DNA of 32,725 nt from Candidatus Geocrenenecus dongiae (lineage in GTDB: Archaea > Thermoproteota > Nitrososphaeria_A > Caldarchaeales > Wolframiiraptoraceae). Below are positions 31,725-32,725 of this stretch, piece after piece; the stretch's first letter is position 1, and every line of letters starts with the position of its first letter. The notes beneath the pieces were generated by a model. It had not been told where the DNA came from. It worked only from the letters and a program-made list of their open reading frames with translations, and ran no database searches. The position numbers and the translations under genes are program-made. The stretch covers positions 1 to 32,725 of the forward strand of contig JALNLN010000018.1 of NCBI GenBank assembly GCA_023267855.1, written 5' to 3'.

Positions 31725-32725
31725 ATGAGAAGGAGATTTGAGATTTTTAGGTCTAGATATCCTTCTACCAGGACAAAAGGTGTCAGTAAATCCGTAGTAA
31801 TTACAGTGGTAGTAGTCGTAGTGATAGTTGCTATAGCGAGTGCAGCCTACTTCATGGCGGCTCCTCCCACTCCAACAACACCTACGATCGTAACACCCAC
31901 GCCCGTAACGCCTACACCTACAACTGTAGTAACTACACCTACTCCAACCCCGACAACGCCTGTTACAACACCAACCACTACACCAGTTAAAGAAAGACTT
32001 CTAAGAGTATCATTCGCTAATGTTCCATACATGGATCCGGCTGTTGGATCTGATGAGGCCAGCTCAGTATACTTCATCAACGTATATGATACTCTAGTTT
32101 ATCCTACAAAGGAGGGAACAGTTAAGCCTCACGTTGCTGAAAGATGGGAAGTCTCTGAGGATGGTTTAACGTGGACTTTCTATTTAAGGAAGGGTGTGAA
32201 ATTCCATAGTGGGCGAGAGCTGACAGCGGAAGACGTAGTATTCTCATTGAGGAGAATGATTATCATAGGTGAAGGATACGGTTATCTCTTCAAGCCATAT
32301 GTAGACCTTGAAAAAACTAGGGCTTTAGACAAATACACCGTACAGATTGTTTTAAAGAACCCCTTTGGCCCCTTCCTTATCACGTTAGTGAGACTATACA
32401 TAGTAGATAGTGAATTAGTAAAGCAGCATATTGCTGAGGGACCTTACGGAGAGATGGGCGACTATGGCAAGACGTGGCTTATGAGTGGAGAAAGAGATGC
32501 TGGTTCAGGACCATATAAATTACATGAATATAAGAGAGGAGAATCTGTAACGTTGGTAAAGTTCGACGATTACTGGGGTGAGACAGCTCCAAATGCTCCA
32601 ACAAAAGTGATAATGTATGGTTTCACTGAGCCGACCACTATACGTACTATGATAGAAAAGAGACAGCTAGAAGTTACAGATCAATGGCAACCTCTCGAAA
32701 ACTATGAAGCTATGAGTAAGATACC
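31725..32725 (+). CDS. Oligopeptide-type ABC transporter substrate-binding protein, partial
   Basis: The first 333 residues of a family 5 (DppA/OppA-like) binding protein cut by the window edge. Head: basic, then KG-VSKSVVITVVVV, i.e. a class III (archaellin-like) signal with Lys18-Gly19 before the hydrophobic helix (about 20-43). A Pro/Thr-rich stalk follows (about 46-85), then the family core: PHVAERWEVSEDGLTWTFYL, KGVKFHSGRELTAEDVVFSL and a GSGPYKLHEYKRGE element. TATA-like CTTATATATG at 31689-31698 suits ATG 31725. Solutes could be peptides or the cyclic compounds opened by the divergent HyuAB (inference). Confidence 0.88.
   Translation, partial: MRRRFEIFRSRYPSTRTKGVSKSVVITVVVVVVIVAIASAAYFMAAPPTPTTPTIVTPTPVTPTPTTVVTTPTPTPTTPVTTPTTTPVKERLLRVSFANVPYMDPAVGSDEASSVYFINVYDTLVYPTKEGTVKPHVAERWEVSEDGLTWTFYLRKGVKFHSGRELTAEDVVFSLRRMIIIGEGYGYLFKPYVDLEKTRALDKYTVQIVLKNPFGPFLITLVRLYIVDSELVKQHIAEGPYGEMGDYGKTWLMSGERDAGSGPYKLHEYKRGESVTLVKFDDYWGETAPNAPTKVIMYGFTEPTTIRTMIEKRQLEVTDQWQPLENYEAMSKI

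Noticed and set aside
31847-32080. Val/Gly-rich frame on the minus strand
   Set aside because: It is the antisense of the Pro/Thr-rich stalk of the binding protein; low-complexity shadow.
1-32725. CRISPR array, rRNA genes, integrated virus or replication origin
   Set aside because: No regularly spaced direct repeats, rRNA-like stretches, viral structural genes, integrase or Orc1/Cdc6 gene were seen.

Overview
The window is archaeal chromosome from what looks like a thermophilic member of the Thermoproteota (crenarchaeal-type) lineages. The support is direct: archaeal ribosomal protein L10e, aIF1A, RNA polymerase subunit H, Rio1 with a KH partner, KEOPS subunits Bud32 and Cgi121, a geranylgeranylglyceryl-phosphate prenyltransferase for ether lipids, a two-domain protein disulfide oxidoreductase (typical of hyperthermophiles), intron-bearing tRNAs with bulge-helix-bulge splice sites, and a tRNA-endonuclease paralogue lacking catalytic residues, as in the heteromeric endonucleases of crenarchaea. 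The DNA is AT-rich. First genes often lie about 25-35 nt behind TATA-like boxes, and internal genes often have GAGGTG/GGTGA ribosome sites. I cannot fix the genus.

Layout. 1-4.4 kb: a partial nucleotidyltransferase, a methyltransferase, a TtuA/Ncs6-type tRNA thiolase, a three-gene stretch of putative regulators (winged-helix; HTH-like; membrane-tethered winged-helix) with a perfect palindrome in its leader, and UbiX. 4.4-9.9 kb: a possible C/D-box RNA, a membrane-anchored phospholipase-D-type nuclease, an IlvE/JAMM pair, aIF1A facing KH-Rio1, and an AspC-type aminotransferase. 9.9-16.4 kb: an unknown protein, L10e, RNase HI, a class V aminotransferase, the disulfide oxidoreductase, a MoaD-like/Cgi121 operon, an ECF-type membrane protein and a LysJ/ArgD aminotransferase. 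16.6-23.1 kb: tRNA-Thr, a decayed transposase, Bud32-RdgB, PheS divergent from the endonuclease structural subunit, DGGGP synthase, a GNAT-like protein and tRNA-Arg. 23.3-27.7 kb: TatA, RpoH, a cluster of small membrane proteins with a second membrane-tethered winged-helix regulator, a CoaD-like protein with an N-terminal extension, and small unknown ORFs. 27.7-32.7 kb: HyuA-HyuB divergent from an oligopeptide-type ABC transporter binding protein cut by the window edge.

Functional links. tRNA maturation is the recurrent theme: two intron-containing tRNAs, an endonuclease subunit, TtuA thiolation, and the t6A proteins Bud32 and Cgi121. A beta-grasp (ubiquitin-like) protein is co-transcribed with Cgi121, and a JAMM protease is nearby. 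HyuAB plus a peptide/solute binding protein suggests uptake and opening of cyclic amides or peptide-derived compounds.

The most unusual observation is that two essential genes, rpoH and pheS, have no ATG, GTG or TTG where their conserved N-termini require one. Instead each shows a Shine-Dalgarno sequence just before a non-canonical codon: CTG for rpoH, ATT for pheS.
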